Source of the DNA: a candidate division TM6 bacterium UASB124
Lineage (GTDB): Bacteria > Dependentiae > Babeliae > Babeliales > RVW-14
Direction of reading: 5' to 3'
NCBI GenBank assembly: GCA_001468855.1
Contig: LDIV01000004.1
Coordinates: 46,165-93,052 of the forward strand
Length of the DNA: 46,888 nt
The position numbers and the translations under genes were made by a program. Under the pieces are notes generated by a model that saw nothing but the letters and a program-made list of their open reading frames with translations, was not told where the DNA came from and searched no databases. Shown piece by piece: positions 26,438 to 35,224 of this stretch; position 1 is the first letter of the stretch; each line of letters opens with the position of its first letter.

Positions 26438-26565
26438 AAATGTATAAAAAGATTTATTGTAAATAAAACTTACTACATTAATTCCTAAGTCGTTTTGCAA
26501 TAATTATGAAATAGTTTAACCTGAGTTAGATAAATTAGTAAAGCAATTCGAATTGGAGAAATTAT

Positions 26566-27234
26566 ATGATTATTACAATAGATGGCCCTGTAGCAAGTGG
26601 AAAAAGCTCAGTAGCCAAAGCTATTGGAAACAGGCTTGGGCTTTTTTATCTGAATACCGGGCTTTTATATCGAGCTGTTGCATATATTCTTATTCATGAG
26701 TTCAGAAAAAAAATTAGTTTGGAATGTCCATTTGAAGTAAGAGAGCATGAGCTTGATTTTATAAAAGAAATTGTTTATGAATACATTTCAGACCAGCCGC
26801 ATGTGATCTTTAAAGGTAAAGATATAACCTCTTTTTTATCTGATACATCTCTTGATCAGGCAGCCTCAATTGTTAGTGCGTGTAAAATAGTGCGAGATAA
26901 ACTTTTACCTGTGCAGCAAAATATTGGGGAAAAATACAGCATTATTGCAGATGGGCGTGATTGTGGAACTGTAGTTTTTCCAAATGCTGATTATAAATTT
27001 TTTTTAACGGCAAGTGTTGATGCGCGAGTTAAAAGAGTACTTTCTGATTCAAAGCGTAAACTGCAGGACACTTCTTATGATAAAGTAAAAAGCGATATTG
27101 AGGCTCGAGATGCTCGTGATTGGCAGAGAGCTATTGCGCCGTTGAGAAAAGCAGATGATGCTGTAGAGATTGACAGCTCAAATCTAAACTTTGAACAGAC
27201 GGTACAAGAATTTTTGCGGTATATTAAAAATTAG
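26566..27234 (+). CDS. cmk: Cytidylate kinase
   Basis: Cmk phosphorylates CMP and dCMP using ATP in pyrimidine salvage and synthesis. The 222-residue protein has the P-loop GPVASGKSS at residues 6-14 and LNTGLLYRAVAYIL, the CMP-kinase form of the NMP-binding segment (usually DTGAMYRA). IADGRDCGTVVFPNADYKFFLTAS is the other family signature (usually DGRDIGTVVFP-A-LK-FLTAS), and D-ARDWQRAIAPLRKADDA follows. Length is typical. GGAG lies 8 bases before the ATG. It is divergent from mutS. Confidence 0.95.
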   Translation: MIITIDGPVASGKSSVAKAIGNRLGLFYLNTGLLYRAVAYILIHEFRKKISLECPFEVREHELDFIKEIVYEYISDQPHVIFKGKDITSFLSDTSLDQAASIVSACKIVRDKLLPVQQNIGEKYSIIADGRDCGTVVFPNADYKFFLTASVDARVKRVLSDSKRKLQDTSYDKVKSDIEARDARDWQRAIAPLRKADDAVEIDSSNLNFEQTVQEFLRYIKN

Positions 27235-27295
27235 CTACTTTAAAATTAGCTAAGCCATAACATCGGAAAAAGCGAGGGCGATGGCTGGGTGGTGT

Positions 27296-28378
27296 TTATT
27301 TATAAAACGAGTACGTCAGCAGAGTCATTAATAGAACAAGAGTGGAAACGAAGATTATATCACTCATTTTTTCAAGCCAGTTTTTTATATTTTCTTGCGC
27401 CTCTTCTTCCATGTGTTTTATATAATTGAGAGTAAGAGTTTCATATAACTGAAATCCAAGAATTATCAAAAGTAGAAACATGAATGTATAAAATACAATA
27501 TCCACATGCATTGCATATCCGGTATTGGGAGATACTCCGTCAATTACTAATCTGAAAAGTCCCAATGATGGAAGGGTGCTAACTATTAACTGTAGCCTTA
27601 ACGAATCACCGATTGCAATAAGTAGTGAGAGTAGCCCAATTAAGAATAAAATAAACATTGGAAGATAAAGTGACCCGACTTTCTTCATTCCCACATTTTC
27701 AAAATCGATTGAAAAAAGAACAGCTGGATATGAAATTTCCATGGCAGCATTTTTGGAATCAAGTTTGGCTTGGATATATCCGCTTTGTACATTTTTATTT
27801 TTTGCAAACCAGTTTTGAATATTTTGGACGTTTTTAGATAATGAAAGGCTCTCTTCATCTGAAACAAAACATAATTCTTGTGCCGTTGCGCTTTTGTTTT
27901 CTAATAAGATATGTAAAGTGTGATCTCCTATCGGAAAGAATTTGTAGTTCATATTAAGTTTAAATGATGTTTGTATGTGATAGCAGGCTAAGACATCGTT
28001 ACCGATAAGCTTTATTATTGGCGCAGAGCGGTACAAAAGCTTACCGTTTTGTTGAATAAACCCGTTATAAAGAGTGAATTGTTCAATTGTAGAAAGAGCC
28101 TCCGTTGCGGCCGGAAATTTAAACCATACCATTGCGTCAATTGTAAAATCGCCGGTATCAAAAGAAAAATTTGGAAAACTATTTATATACATTCCTACTT
28201 TTACGGTAGAGGCAATTTTTTGTGTTTTTGCGTCAATTTGTTCTAGCTTAGGGGCTATGTCTTCTGACAAAAATCTTTTGTGTTGAATAAAAAGTAGAGC
28301 TGAAATGTAAATAATAGTTATTAAAATAGAGTTTAAGCGAAATCTTGTAAGCTTAAATCTTCCAAATAAATTAAACAT
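27296..28378 (-). CDS. Pentameric ligand-gated ion channel (pLGIC) homologue
   Basis: The 360-residue protein has the pLGIC order: an N-terminal hydrophobic segment (18-32), an extracytoplasmic beta domain (about 60-235), then four membrane helices (about 237-256, 259-280, 290-313 and 340-358). VKVGMYINSFPNFSFDTGDFTI fits the first strands. KFFPIGDHTLHILLE (146-160) fits the Pro-loop; GLIC, recalled from memory, has YPFDSQTLHIYL. LPMFILFLI at the start of TM1 and VSTL in TM2 also match GLIC as I recall it. No loop Cys pair is present, as in other bacterial members. It lies 23 bases after a periplasmic binding protein gene in the same direction, so ligand sensing may involve both. Confidence 0.75.
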   Translation of the reverse strand: MFNLFGRFKLTRFRLNSILITIIYISALLFIQHKRFLSEDIAPKLEQIDAKTQKIASTVKVGMYINSFPNFSFDTGDFTIDAMVWFKFPAATEALSTIEQFTLYNGFIQQNGKLLYRSAPIIKLIGNDVLACYHIQTSFKLNMNYKFFPIGDHTLHILLENKSATAQELCFVSDEESLSLSKNVQNIQNWFAKNKNVQSGYIQAKLDSKNAAMEISYPAVLFSIDFENVGMKKVGSLYLPMFILFLIGLLSLLIAIGDSLRLQLIVSTLPSLGLFRLVIDGVSPNTGYAMHVDIVFYTFMFLLLIILGFQLYETLTLNYIKHMEEEAQENIKNWLEKMSDIIFVSTLVLLMTLLTYSFYK

Positions 28379-28401
28379 GAATTTTTTCTCCTACATATTT
28401 T

Positions 28402-29595
28402 TTAGTAAGTTTTAATTATAGATACATCGTTGCCAAATGCGTGGCGATTTGATTTATCAAATGATATTAAAAGTTCATCTATATCTGTGTCTTTCATTTG
28501 TTCGATCTCTTTTATTATCGATTCTTTTGTTACAGGGCCGTTAATTTTTTGAATTGCTTGAACCAAAATTCTTGCACTTATGTAGTAAGCAAATGATAAA
28601 ATATTAAAAATATCATTTGGAAAATATTTTTGTAAAACATTGCGATACTCTTGTGCAATTTTTAGCATGCTGTTTACAGGGTCAGGCACGCATGATGAGT
28701 AGCAAAAATGTGCTCCCTTATTTTTTAAAATTGAACCTACAAAAAGAGTTGAATCTATTCCGATAAATTCTGTTCCATAATGACCTTTTTCAAAAAAGTA
28801 GCTTATTAGTTTTACTGTAGGCATGCTTGTTGCAATGCAAATAACGGCTTTGGGATCGGTTTGCAAAAGACTGCTTGCAGATTGCAAAATATCAACGGTA
28901 AGCCGATTGTATTCAGTAGATCCAACAGTGTTAATCACATATTTATGTTTTAGAAAATCATTTAAATTTTTTGCAGCTTCGGTTGAGAAGTCATCATCTG
29001 CATGAAAAATTGCAATCTTTTTTATTCTTTTTTTCTCAACTACATACTCTGCAATTTTTTTGATTTGTGGGTCAAGGTATCCTAATCCGTTAATAATATT
29101 TTCGAGTTGTGGATTTCTCAATTTTTCATCTCCACCCCAAGGGAAAAACATAGCAATCTTTTTTTCATGAATAAGAGGTAAAACAGATAAGATTGATCTT
29201 GTGCCCGTACACCCAATAAACATATCTATTTTTTGTACTTTTAACATGTGTTTTATGTTTTGTTTTGTTACTTCCGGTAATCCGGCATCCTCCATGCTTA
29301 CTAACTTTAGTTTTTTTCCGTTGACGCCACCGTTTTCATTTACGTGATAAAAACATGCATTTATAGCATTTTTTATGAAATTCCCATACACGCCAAGATG
29401 TCCTGAGAGTGTTGCAGATTGTCCAAATATTATTTCATTATTATTGTCGTTATAATCTTGATTATTTGTATTCTGTGTTTTTTTCATTCTTAAGCTATCG
29501 CTTGCATTAAGAAAAATTGTGAGTCCGAGTATTGTGAAAAACATTAAAAAAAATAACGAAATATATTTTATATTCATTATATATTTTATATTCAT
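28402..29595 (-). CDS. Periplasmic ligand-binding protein (Peripla_BP_6, Leu/Ile/Val-binding type)
   Basis: The 397-residue protein (from this start) has a signal or anchor segment ISLFFLMFFTILGLTIFL. A type I periplasmic binding fold follows: IIFGQSATLSGHLGVYGNFIKNA, ENGGVNGKKLKLVSMEDAG, FIGCTGTRSILSVLPL and KKIAIFHADDDFSTEAAKN are typical of branched-chain amino acid and amide receptors. No ABC permease or ATPase genes are nearby; the next gene, 23 bases downstream, encodes the pLGIC homologue. The start at 29595 is set by GGGGAG 5 bases upstream. The first six codons (MNIKYI) are duplicated by an 18-bp tandem repeat. An upstream in-frame extension to 29673 lacks a ribosome site. The ligand is unknown. 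Confidence 0.85.
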   Translation of the reverse strand: MNIKYIMNIKYISLFFLMFFTILGLTIFLNASDSLRMKKTQNTNNQDYNDNNNEIIFGQSATLSGHLGVYGNFIKNAINACFYHVNENGGVNGKKLKLVSMEDAGLPEVTKQNIKHMLKVQKIDMFIGCTGTRSILSVLPLIHEKKIAMFFPWGGDEKLRNPQLENIINGLGYLDPQIKKIAEYVVEKKRIKKIAIFHADDDFSTEAAKNLNDFLKHKYVINTVGSTEYNRLTVDILQSASSLLQTDPKAVICIATSMPTVKLISYFFEKGHYGTEFIGIDSTLFVGSILKNKGAHFCYSSCVPDPVNSMLKIAQEYRNVLQKYFPNDIFNILSFAYYISARILVQAIQKINGPVTKESIIKEIEQMKDTDIDELLISFDKSNRHAFGNDVSIIKTY

Positions 29596-29596
29596 T
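29561..29596 (-). repeat. 18-bp tandem duplication at the binding-protein start codon
   Basis: Two exact copies (29561-29578, 29579-29596) each include an ATG in the same frame, giving MNIKYI-MNIKYI. Only the outer ATG has the GGGGAG ribosome site at normal distance. Confidence 0.85.
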
Positions 29597-29805
29597 GTGC
29601 TCCCCTCAAAATTGGTTATTAGAAACAAATTTGTAACTGAAAAAATAATGGAGAGTTGGATATTTTTAGTCAACAGTTTGAAAATATAGAGCTATTTTTT
29701 GACGTTTTTTAGCCCTTTGACGAGTCTACCAATAAGACTTAAGCTTAAATAATAGCCATTACTATTTAAGATACTGGAGAGATATTTAATTAATTGGGGG
29801 TAAAC

Positions 29806-31053
29806 ATGGATTTTAGAAGAATCTTTTATTTGATATTTATATTTATGTTTTTAGGCCTATCTATTTACAGCTTACAGGCAATGGTAACACAAGCTCATGT
29901 TGATCAGGTTAAGCTGTTAACTGCCCAAGGTAAGTTGCCGGGATCTGTTTCAGATTATAATGGAATTATGCCTAATCAGCTTGCAAATCGCATTGTAGAA
30001 GTTATCAGCAGATCGCAGAGCTTTGTGAGACGCAATGTTTTACCCGAACTTTTGGGTGGAACGAGTAAGAATTTTGTTAATGGCGACTTTACGAAATATA
30101 TCCCTGAAGTTATCCGAGATGAAGTGAAAATTCAGTATTGGGTAAGAAATGGAATGGTTTTATCGCAAGAACCCATTGGTAATATTCATGTATTTGAAGA
30201 AAATATTAATTTTTTGGTTCAAAGGGGACTCATTCCAAGCTATCCCGTTGGACTGAATTTAAGAGAAATAGCCAGATATTATGTGGATAACTATTCGCAA
30301 TTCGGTTTATTACGAGAATGCAAAACCTCTGTTTTTGGAGGGTGGCGCGTGGCGAATAAACAGCATAAGATAACGAGCTCATTGAAATATTTACCTTTGG
30401 ATTTTCAAAATGATGTAAAGAGATATTATCATTGTAAAATGCTCAGGGAGAATGAAGATGTTTGGCTGAATAATGAAAAAATTAATATTCCGGCATCATA
30501 TTTTGTGGAATATGAAATTCTTCCATTACCTGCTGGAACTGATATAAATCGTCTTAAAGATCTTGAACGAAATAATCAAATAATTGAAGAAGCCCGGTTG
30601 TATGCAACTTTCATTCGAGATCTTGATAATCCCGGTATTAATTTGAATAATCGTTTGGGAATTTTCAAGGGTCTGATCGTTGCTGTCAAATATTTTTTAC
30701 CAGCAGATTTTAGGGATAAGATTATTGAACAGTATGCCATTTTGACGAATATGTCTGGTAGATTAATTTGTGACCCTAAGGTATTTGGATCATATGAGTG
30801 GGAGATATCATTCGGGCAACTTTTGGATATACCGGGAATGATTAATGCAATTAATCAGGAACTTGCAGTTTCTCATTCATTAAACTTATTAACTAAAAAA
30901 GTTAAATCTGTTGCGGCTAATGATTTTAATAGAATTAATTTTGGTGATGTTAGAGAATTGGTAATATCATCTAAAGTTAATCTCAGGGATTTGCCGGCTA
31001 ATTTGCGTACCTGTTTACCTAATTTGCAGAAGTTAGAAATAATTTATAAATAA
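29806..31053 (+). CDS. Exported repeat protein of unknown function
   Basis: The 415-residue protein has a signal peptide (residues 1-25, ending SLQA). Three similar segments lie ~98-100 residues apart: TKYIPEVIRDEVKIQYWV (96-113), LKYLPLDFQNDVKRYYHC (193-210) and VKYFLPADFRDKIIEQYA (294-311). This suggests three related domains of about 100 residues. The C-terminus LRDLPANLRTCLPNLQKLEI resembles a leucine-rich repeat end. No named family is recognised. GGGGG lies 5 bases before this ATG; a TTG at 29794 in frame is less likely. The gene is divergent from the binding-protein operon and stands alone. Confidence 0.65.
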   Translation: MDFRRIFYLIFIFMFLGLSIYSLQAMVTQAHVDQVKLLTAQGKLPGSVSDYNGIMPNQLANRIVEVISRSQSFVRRNVLPELLGGTSKNFVNGDFTKYIPEVIRDEVKIQYWVRNGMVLSQEPIGNIHVFEENINFLVQRGLIPSYPVGLNLREIARYYVDNYSQFGLLRECKTSVFGGWRVANKQHKITSSLKYLPLDFQNDVKRYYHCKMLRENEDVWLNNEKINIPASYFVEYEILPLPAGTDINRLKDLERNNQIIEEARLYATFIRDLDNPGINLNNRLGIFKGLIVAVKYFLPADFRDKIIEQYAILTNMSGRLICDPKVFGSYEWEISFGQLLDIPGMINAINQELAVSHSLNLLTKKVKSVAANDFNRINFGDVRELVISSKVNLRDLPANLRTCLPNLQKLEIIYK

Positions 31054-31117
31054 AAACTCTCGCATAACAAAATCAATTTACTTTATAACTGTACAGGCCT
31101 GCACCGGTGCAACATAA

Positions 31118-33448
31118 TTATCTTATAACCTTTCGTGTTTTACCACCCTGTGCAGGGGCTATGATTCCGTCCATTTCTAATTTTTCTATCAATCGTGCAG
31201 AACGATTAAACCCGATTCTGAAATATCTTTGAATTAAAGATATTGAAATTTCATCTGTTGTTTTTAAAAAATCCAAAACTTGAGTATAAAGTTCATCATC
31301 CAAGTCTTGTGGTTTGTTGTTATTTTCTACCAATTTAAGAGTCTCATTTAAATTCATATAGTTAGGTTCTTGTTGTGCTTTCCACCATACCACTACTTTT
31401 TTAATCTCTTCGTCTGATACATATACGCCATGAACTCTCATTAAGTCAGGAGATGATGAATTCATATAAAGCATGTCTCCTCGGCCGAGAAGTTTTTCTG
31501 CTCCTTGTGCATCAAGAACTGTACGAGAATCAATTTTTGAAGATACTCTAAATGAAATTCTGCTTGTAAAGTTTACTTTGATAAGTCCTGTTACAACTTC
31601 GACTGAAGGTCGTTGTGTGGCAACCATCATGTGAATTCCCGCGGCTCTGGCCATCTGTGCAATTCTTACAATTTGTGTTTCAACGTCCTTTCCACCTACC
31701 ATCATTAAGTCAGCGAGCTCGTCAATTACGACGACGATGAATGGCATACCAGTTTTGTTTGTGTTGGAAAGCGCATTATATTCGTTAATATTTCTGACGC
31801 CGATGTTTGCCATTTTTTGATATCTGTTTTCCATCTCTTGAACAACCCATTTCAAAACACATATTGCAGTTGTTGCGTTTGTGACTACAGGAAAAAGTAG
31901 ATGTGGAATATCCGCATATGGACCAAATTCGAGGCGTTTTGGATCAATCAAAATTAATTTTAATTGATCCGGATTTAATTTGCATAAAAGACTGATGATC
32001 ATTGCGTTTAGGCCAACAGATTTTCCTGAGCCTGTAGCTCCCCCAACTAGTAAATGTGGCATTTTAGAGAGATCTTCAATCGCAGGTTTCCCCACAACAT
32101 CAACTCCAAGGATAAGAGGAAGTTTACCTGTATTTTTTTCAAATTCTTGGCTTTTTGCCACATCTCCAAAAAAAACATCATTTCGGTTGAGATTTGAAAT
32201 TTCAAATCCTACTACATTTTTGCCTGGAATTGGGGCCAAAATTCGAATGCTTTTTGCGGTAAGTGCCATTGCAAGATCATCTTCAACAGCCGTAATTTTA
32301 CTAATTTTACTGTCAATCTCGGGTTTATACTCAAACATTGTTATTACAGGGCCTGGTTTTATGGAGGCAACTGAGCCTTTGACTCCAAGACAGAGTAATT
32401 TTTCTTCAAGCTTTTTGCCGCAAATTTTAGATTGTTCCTTTTGTTGATCAGTTTCAGGACTGTGTGGCTTGGATGCAAATATTTTGTAATCTGGAATAAC
32501 AAACTCTTTACTCGAATTTTTATTATATTGTGTTGGAGATTTAATGATCTCTTCGTAAATACTTGAGTTTCCAATATTTGCAAAAATATTATTTGTTAAC
32601 ACTGTGTTTGCAAGTAAGATTAATTCAGCTTTTCCCAATGTCAGTTTTCTTGATTGTTTATATATTTTTTTATTTTCAAAACGTTTAACAAGTATTGAGA
32701 TTTTGTCAGATTTTTCAGATTCTTGATCTTTTGTTTTTGTAACAATGCATTTTTCTAATAAATTTTTCCAATACTCCACTTCCGGATCGTCTTGTGTAGC
32801 TACATATGCTCCAGGTTTGAAAGTTGAAACTGTATTTTTAGGTTTAATTATTTTTGAAAATAAAAATTTAAATCCTGAGATTACTGCTGTTTTTAGTATG
32901 ATAAGTAAATCTTTGATGATTGGAATCATGGAGATTTCCAATAAACAATTTATGCTTATCCAAACCAATGTTATTAAAATTACTACTGAGCCTTTTGCTC
33001 CCAGGATTAACTCGAATAATTTTGATAGGCTGTTACCTGCTGCTCCACCGGAAAATATCAAATTTAACTTCATATCCAAAAGAGAGAGCAAAGTTGTATT
33101 TGCAATAAAAAACGTAATTATTGCTGCTATTTTTGCTCTAACTTCTCTGATGGTTTTAGATTTTAGTAATAGAGTAATTATTCCTGCTAGGCAGATTAAG
33201 ATTAGATATGCTGCATGACCAAAAAGATAAAAGAAGAGCGCGGCAAAATTTGCACCCAAAAAACCACACCAATTTTCGATATCCGCATGTTTGTTTGAAA
33301 AGTGAAATAATGAGTTATCTGTTGATTTGTACGAAATTAATGAGATAGTTAAAAATATAAATACTGCAGATAATGCAAGGCAGAGAATTTCTTTTTTGTA
33401 ATTTTTATCATTTTCTGATTTTAAACGGTTTTTTATTAGATTCGACAT
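31118..33448 (-). CDS. ftsK: DNA translocase FtsK
   Basis: FtsK pumps chromosomal DNA at the division septum and activates Xer recombination. The 776-residue protein has ~4-5 N-terminal membrane segments (residues ~20-200) and a short linker. The motor domain has Walker A LLVGGATGSGKSVGLNA (about residue 466) and Walker B FIVVVIDELADLMM, followed by QRPSVEVVTGLIKVNFTSRISF. The C-terminal winged-helix gamma domain is SISLIQRYFRIGFNRSARLI. The length fits the short-linker FtsK/SpoIIIE form. It lies 24 bases after phoH on the same strand, with AGGAG before the ATG. A Xer recombinase is encoded at 19523. Confidence 0.95.
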   Translation of the reverse strand: MSNLIKNRLKSENDKNYKKEILCLALSAVFIFLTISLISYKSTDNSLFHFSNKHADIENWCGFLGANFAALFFYLFGHAAYLILICLAGIITLLLKSKTIREVRAKIAAIITFFIANTTLLSLLDMKLNLIFSGGAAGNSLSKLFELILGAKGSVVILITLVWISINCLLEISMIPIIKDLLIILKTAVISGFKFLFSKIIKPKNTVSTFKPGAYVATQDDPEVEYWKNLLEKCIVTKTKDQESEKSDKISILVKRFENKKIYKQSRKLTLGKAELILLANTVLTNNIFANIGNSSIYEEIIKSPTQYNKNSSKEFVIPDYKIFASKPHSPETDQQKEQSKICGKKLEEKLLCLGVKGSVASIKPGPVITMFEYKPEIDSKISKITAVEDDLAMALTAKSIRILAPIPGKNVVGFEISNLNRNDVFFGDVAKSQEFEKNTGKLPLILGVDVVGKPAIEDLSKMPHLLVGGATGSGKSVGLNAMIISLLCKLNPDQLKLILIDPKRLEFGPYADIPHLLFPVVTNATTAICVLKWVVQEMENRYQKMANIGVRNINEYNALSNTNKTGMPFIVVVIDELADLMMVGGKDVETQIVRIAQMARAAGIHMMVATQRPSVEVVTGLIKVNFTSRISFRVSSKIDSRTVLDAQGAEKLLGRGDMLYMNSSSPDLMRVHGVYVSDEEIKKVVVWWKAQQEPNYMNLNETLKLVENNNKPQDLDDELYTQVLDFLKTTDEISISLIQRYFRIGFNRSARLIEKLEMDGIIAPAQGGKTRKVIR

Positions 33449-33472
33449 TGCTACGTTCTCCTAAGTACTTTT

Positions 33473-34966
33473 TTACAACAGTTCGGCGGCTATTTTTGCC
33501 AATTCGCTTCGCTCGCTTGTCTCAAGGAATACTCCGCCGAAAATTGACTCTTCTTTAAATTTATCAGTAGTTACGGTAAGTCCATTACTTGAAAAATCGA
33601 GATATGGCGAATCGATCTGATAAGGGTCTCCGGCAAGAATTACCTTTGTTCCTTCGCCGGCACGGCTTACAATTGTTTTTACCTCATGCGGTGTTAAATT
33701 TTGTACCTCATCTATGAGCATGAATTGATATGGAATTGATCGTCCACGCATATATGTTATTGCTTCGAGGCTTAAAAAACCTTTGCGTTGTAGTGAGTCA
33801 ACAAATGTATTTATGTTTAGTCCATACTCATGTTCATCGCCATGATCATGAAATTTTGATTTTTTATGTTTGGCTTTACCTTCAGGCATGTATTCGTGTA
33901 AATGACTTGCTATGAATTCTAAATTATCTCGTACAGGTTGCATCCAGTAATGGAGTTTTTCTTGAATATCTCCTGGCAGATATCCAATATCCGCACCAAG
34001 GGCTACGACAGGACGTGCAACTAAAAGTTTACGATAAGCGTGTTGTTTCATTACTTTATAAAGTCCTGCTAGTAAAGCTAAAAAAGTTTTTCCGGTTCCT
34101 GCAGGACCAAGTAGTGAAACTAGTTGAATGGTATCATCCATTAAGAGATCAAGTGCCATTAGTTGCTGAACGTTTTTTGCTTGAAATGTGTTTAAGAGCC
34201 TAATGTTTTCGACCTCTTTAAATCTGTCATTACCCATAAATCTTAGTAATCGGTACTGATTGGTATTATCTTGATTTTCGGCAATTACAAATTCATTTGG
34301 ATAAATTTGCCTCTCTTGCTCTTTTAAAATATTGAGTAATTTTTTTGAATCAAGTTGTTTAAGTTCAAGTGATGGCATTGATAGTCGCGACCAGCCTTTA
34401 TAGTAATCGTCCGTGCTGACAGTGCCTTTTGCATAATCCTCAGCCTCTATGTTTAATGCATCTGCTTTTACTCTTACATTTATATCTTTTGTTACAAGTG
34501 TTACTTGATTACCATCTTTTACCAGATCGTGAACAGTTTGAAGAATTAAATTATCTTTAATGTCGTGTATATCTTGGTTTATTATAGATTCAAAAGTTAT
34601 TTCAGTTGGATTTAGCATTATTTTCAAAATTGATGTAGATCCGTTTTTAAGTTCGACTCCTTCGCTTAATCGGCCCTTTGATCTCAACTCGTCGAGTCTT
34701 CTGATAGTTTCACGAGCATTGCGACCTTTTTCATTGTTTTCTTTTTTGAATTTATCAAGTTCTTCAAGAACAATGAATGGAATTACAATAACTACGCCTT
34801 TGAATGCAAAAAGTGCATTCGGATCGTGAAGTAAAACATTTGTGTCGAGCACAAATATTCGGTTGGTTCGAACCTGCTCAGATTTTTGAAATTCCCCAGG
34901 TTTTTGTTGTGAATTTTGTTGTTTTGTCTGCTCTCGCTTTACTTTTGGCACTAATCTTTTTTCCAT
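33473..34966 (-). CDS. PIN domain-PhoH family ATPase (PhoH2/YlaK type)
   Basis: The 497-residue protein fuses an N-terminal PIN nuclease-like domain (FVLDTNVLLHDPNALFAF, about residue 38, with VLEELDKFKKE) to a C-terminal PhoH ATPase. The PhoH part has Walker A SLLGPAGTGKTFLALLAG (about residues 285-300), LVARPVVALGADIGYLPGDI and Walker B FMLIDEVQNLTPHEVK. PhoH2 proteins are RNA helicase/ribonucleases in the members studied. Acidic PIN residues are visible (DTN, EELD). AAAGGA precedes the ATG. It is first of a likely operon with ftsK 24 bases downstream. Tandem repeats lie 80-125 bases upstream. Confidence 0.9.
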   Translation of the reverse strand: MEKRLVPKVKREQTKQQNSQQKPGEFQKSEQVRTNRIFVLDTNVLLHDPNALFAFKGVVIVIPFIVLEELDKFKKENNEKGRNARETIRRLDELRSKGRLSEGVELKNGSTSILKIMLNPTEITFESIINQDIHDIKDNLILQTVHDLVKDGNQVTLVTKDINVRVKADALNIEAEDYAKGTVSTDDYYKGWSRLSMPSLELKQLDSKKLLNILKEQERQIYPNEFVIAENQDNTNQYRLLRFMGNDRFKEVENIRLLNTFQAKNVQQLMALDLLMDDTIQLVSLLGPAGTGKTFLALLAGLYKVMKQHAYRKLLVARPVVALGADIGYLPGDIQEKLHYWMQPVRDNLEFIASHLHEYMPEGKAKHKKSKFHDHGDEHEYGLNINTFVDSLQRKGFLSLEAITYMRGRSIPYQFMLIDEVQNLTPHEVKTIVSRAGEGTKVILAGDPYQIDSPYLDFSSNGLTVTTDKFKEESIFGGVFLETSERSELAKIAAELL

Positions 34967-35044
34967 GTTATTTCCTTTTCCTGACTACAAACCAATCTTT
35001 CTTGTTGAAAATTGTAGCAATTGTTTTGTGTGTCAAGCAACAAT

Positions 35045-35092
35045 GTTTTAATAAATGTTTTAATAAATGTTTTAATAAATGTTTTAATAATT
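35045..35092. repeat. Four 12-bp tandem units upstream of phoH
   Basis: GTTTTAATAAAT occurs three times exactly and once with one change (35045-35092). It lies between the 3' flank of the 35225 gene and phoH, ~80 bases before the phoH start. It may influence the phoH promoter. Confidence 0.85.
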
Positions 35093-35181
35093 GTTGTTAA
35101 GGTAGGGTTTAGATCAGGCAAATTAAAATTAAAAAGAGTGAGAAATTTTTGTTTCTCTTGGTAGTAAAAATTTGGATAATT

Positions 35182-35213
35182 AAAAATGGGTACCATGCGG
35201 TACCCTAATTTTT
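35182..35213 (-). terminator. Intrinsic terminator of the 35225 gene
   Basis: GGGTACC / GGTACCC form a 7-bp perfect stem with an ATGC loop, flanked by A/T tracts that extend the stem. On the minus strand it is followed by ATTTTTAATTA. Confidence 0.75.
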
Positions 35214-35224
35214 GAATTTTTTTA

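Larger units (their letters stand above)
26388..26438 (-). repeat. Triplicated 17-bp unit spanning the mutS start
   Basis: Three exact head-to-tail copies lie at 26388-26404, 26405-26421 and 26422-26438. On the minus strand each contains ATGAAAATAGCCCAAG. Because 17 is not a multiple of 3, each extra ATG opens a frame M-K-I-A-Q-V that stops at TGA, overlapping the next ATG by 4 bases. Confidence 0.9.

Noticed and set aside
34804..35100. 98-codon plus-strand frame ending in repeated FNKC
   Set aside because: Antisense to phoH; the FNKC repeats are simply the 12-bp tandem repeat read in frame.
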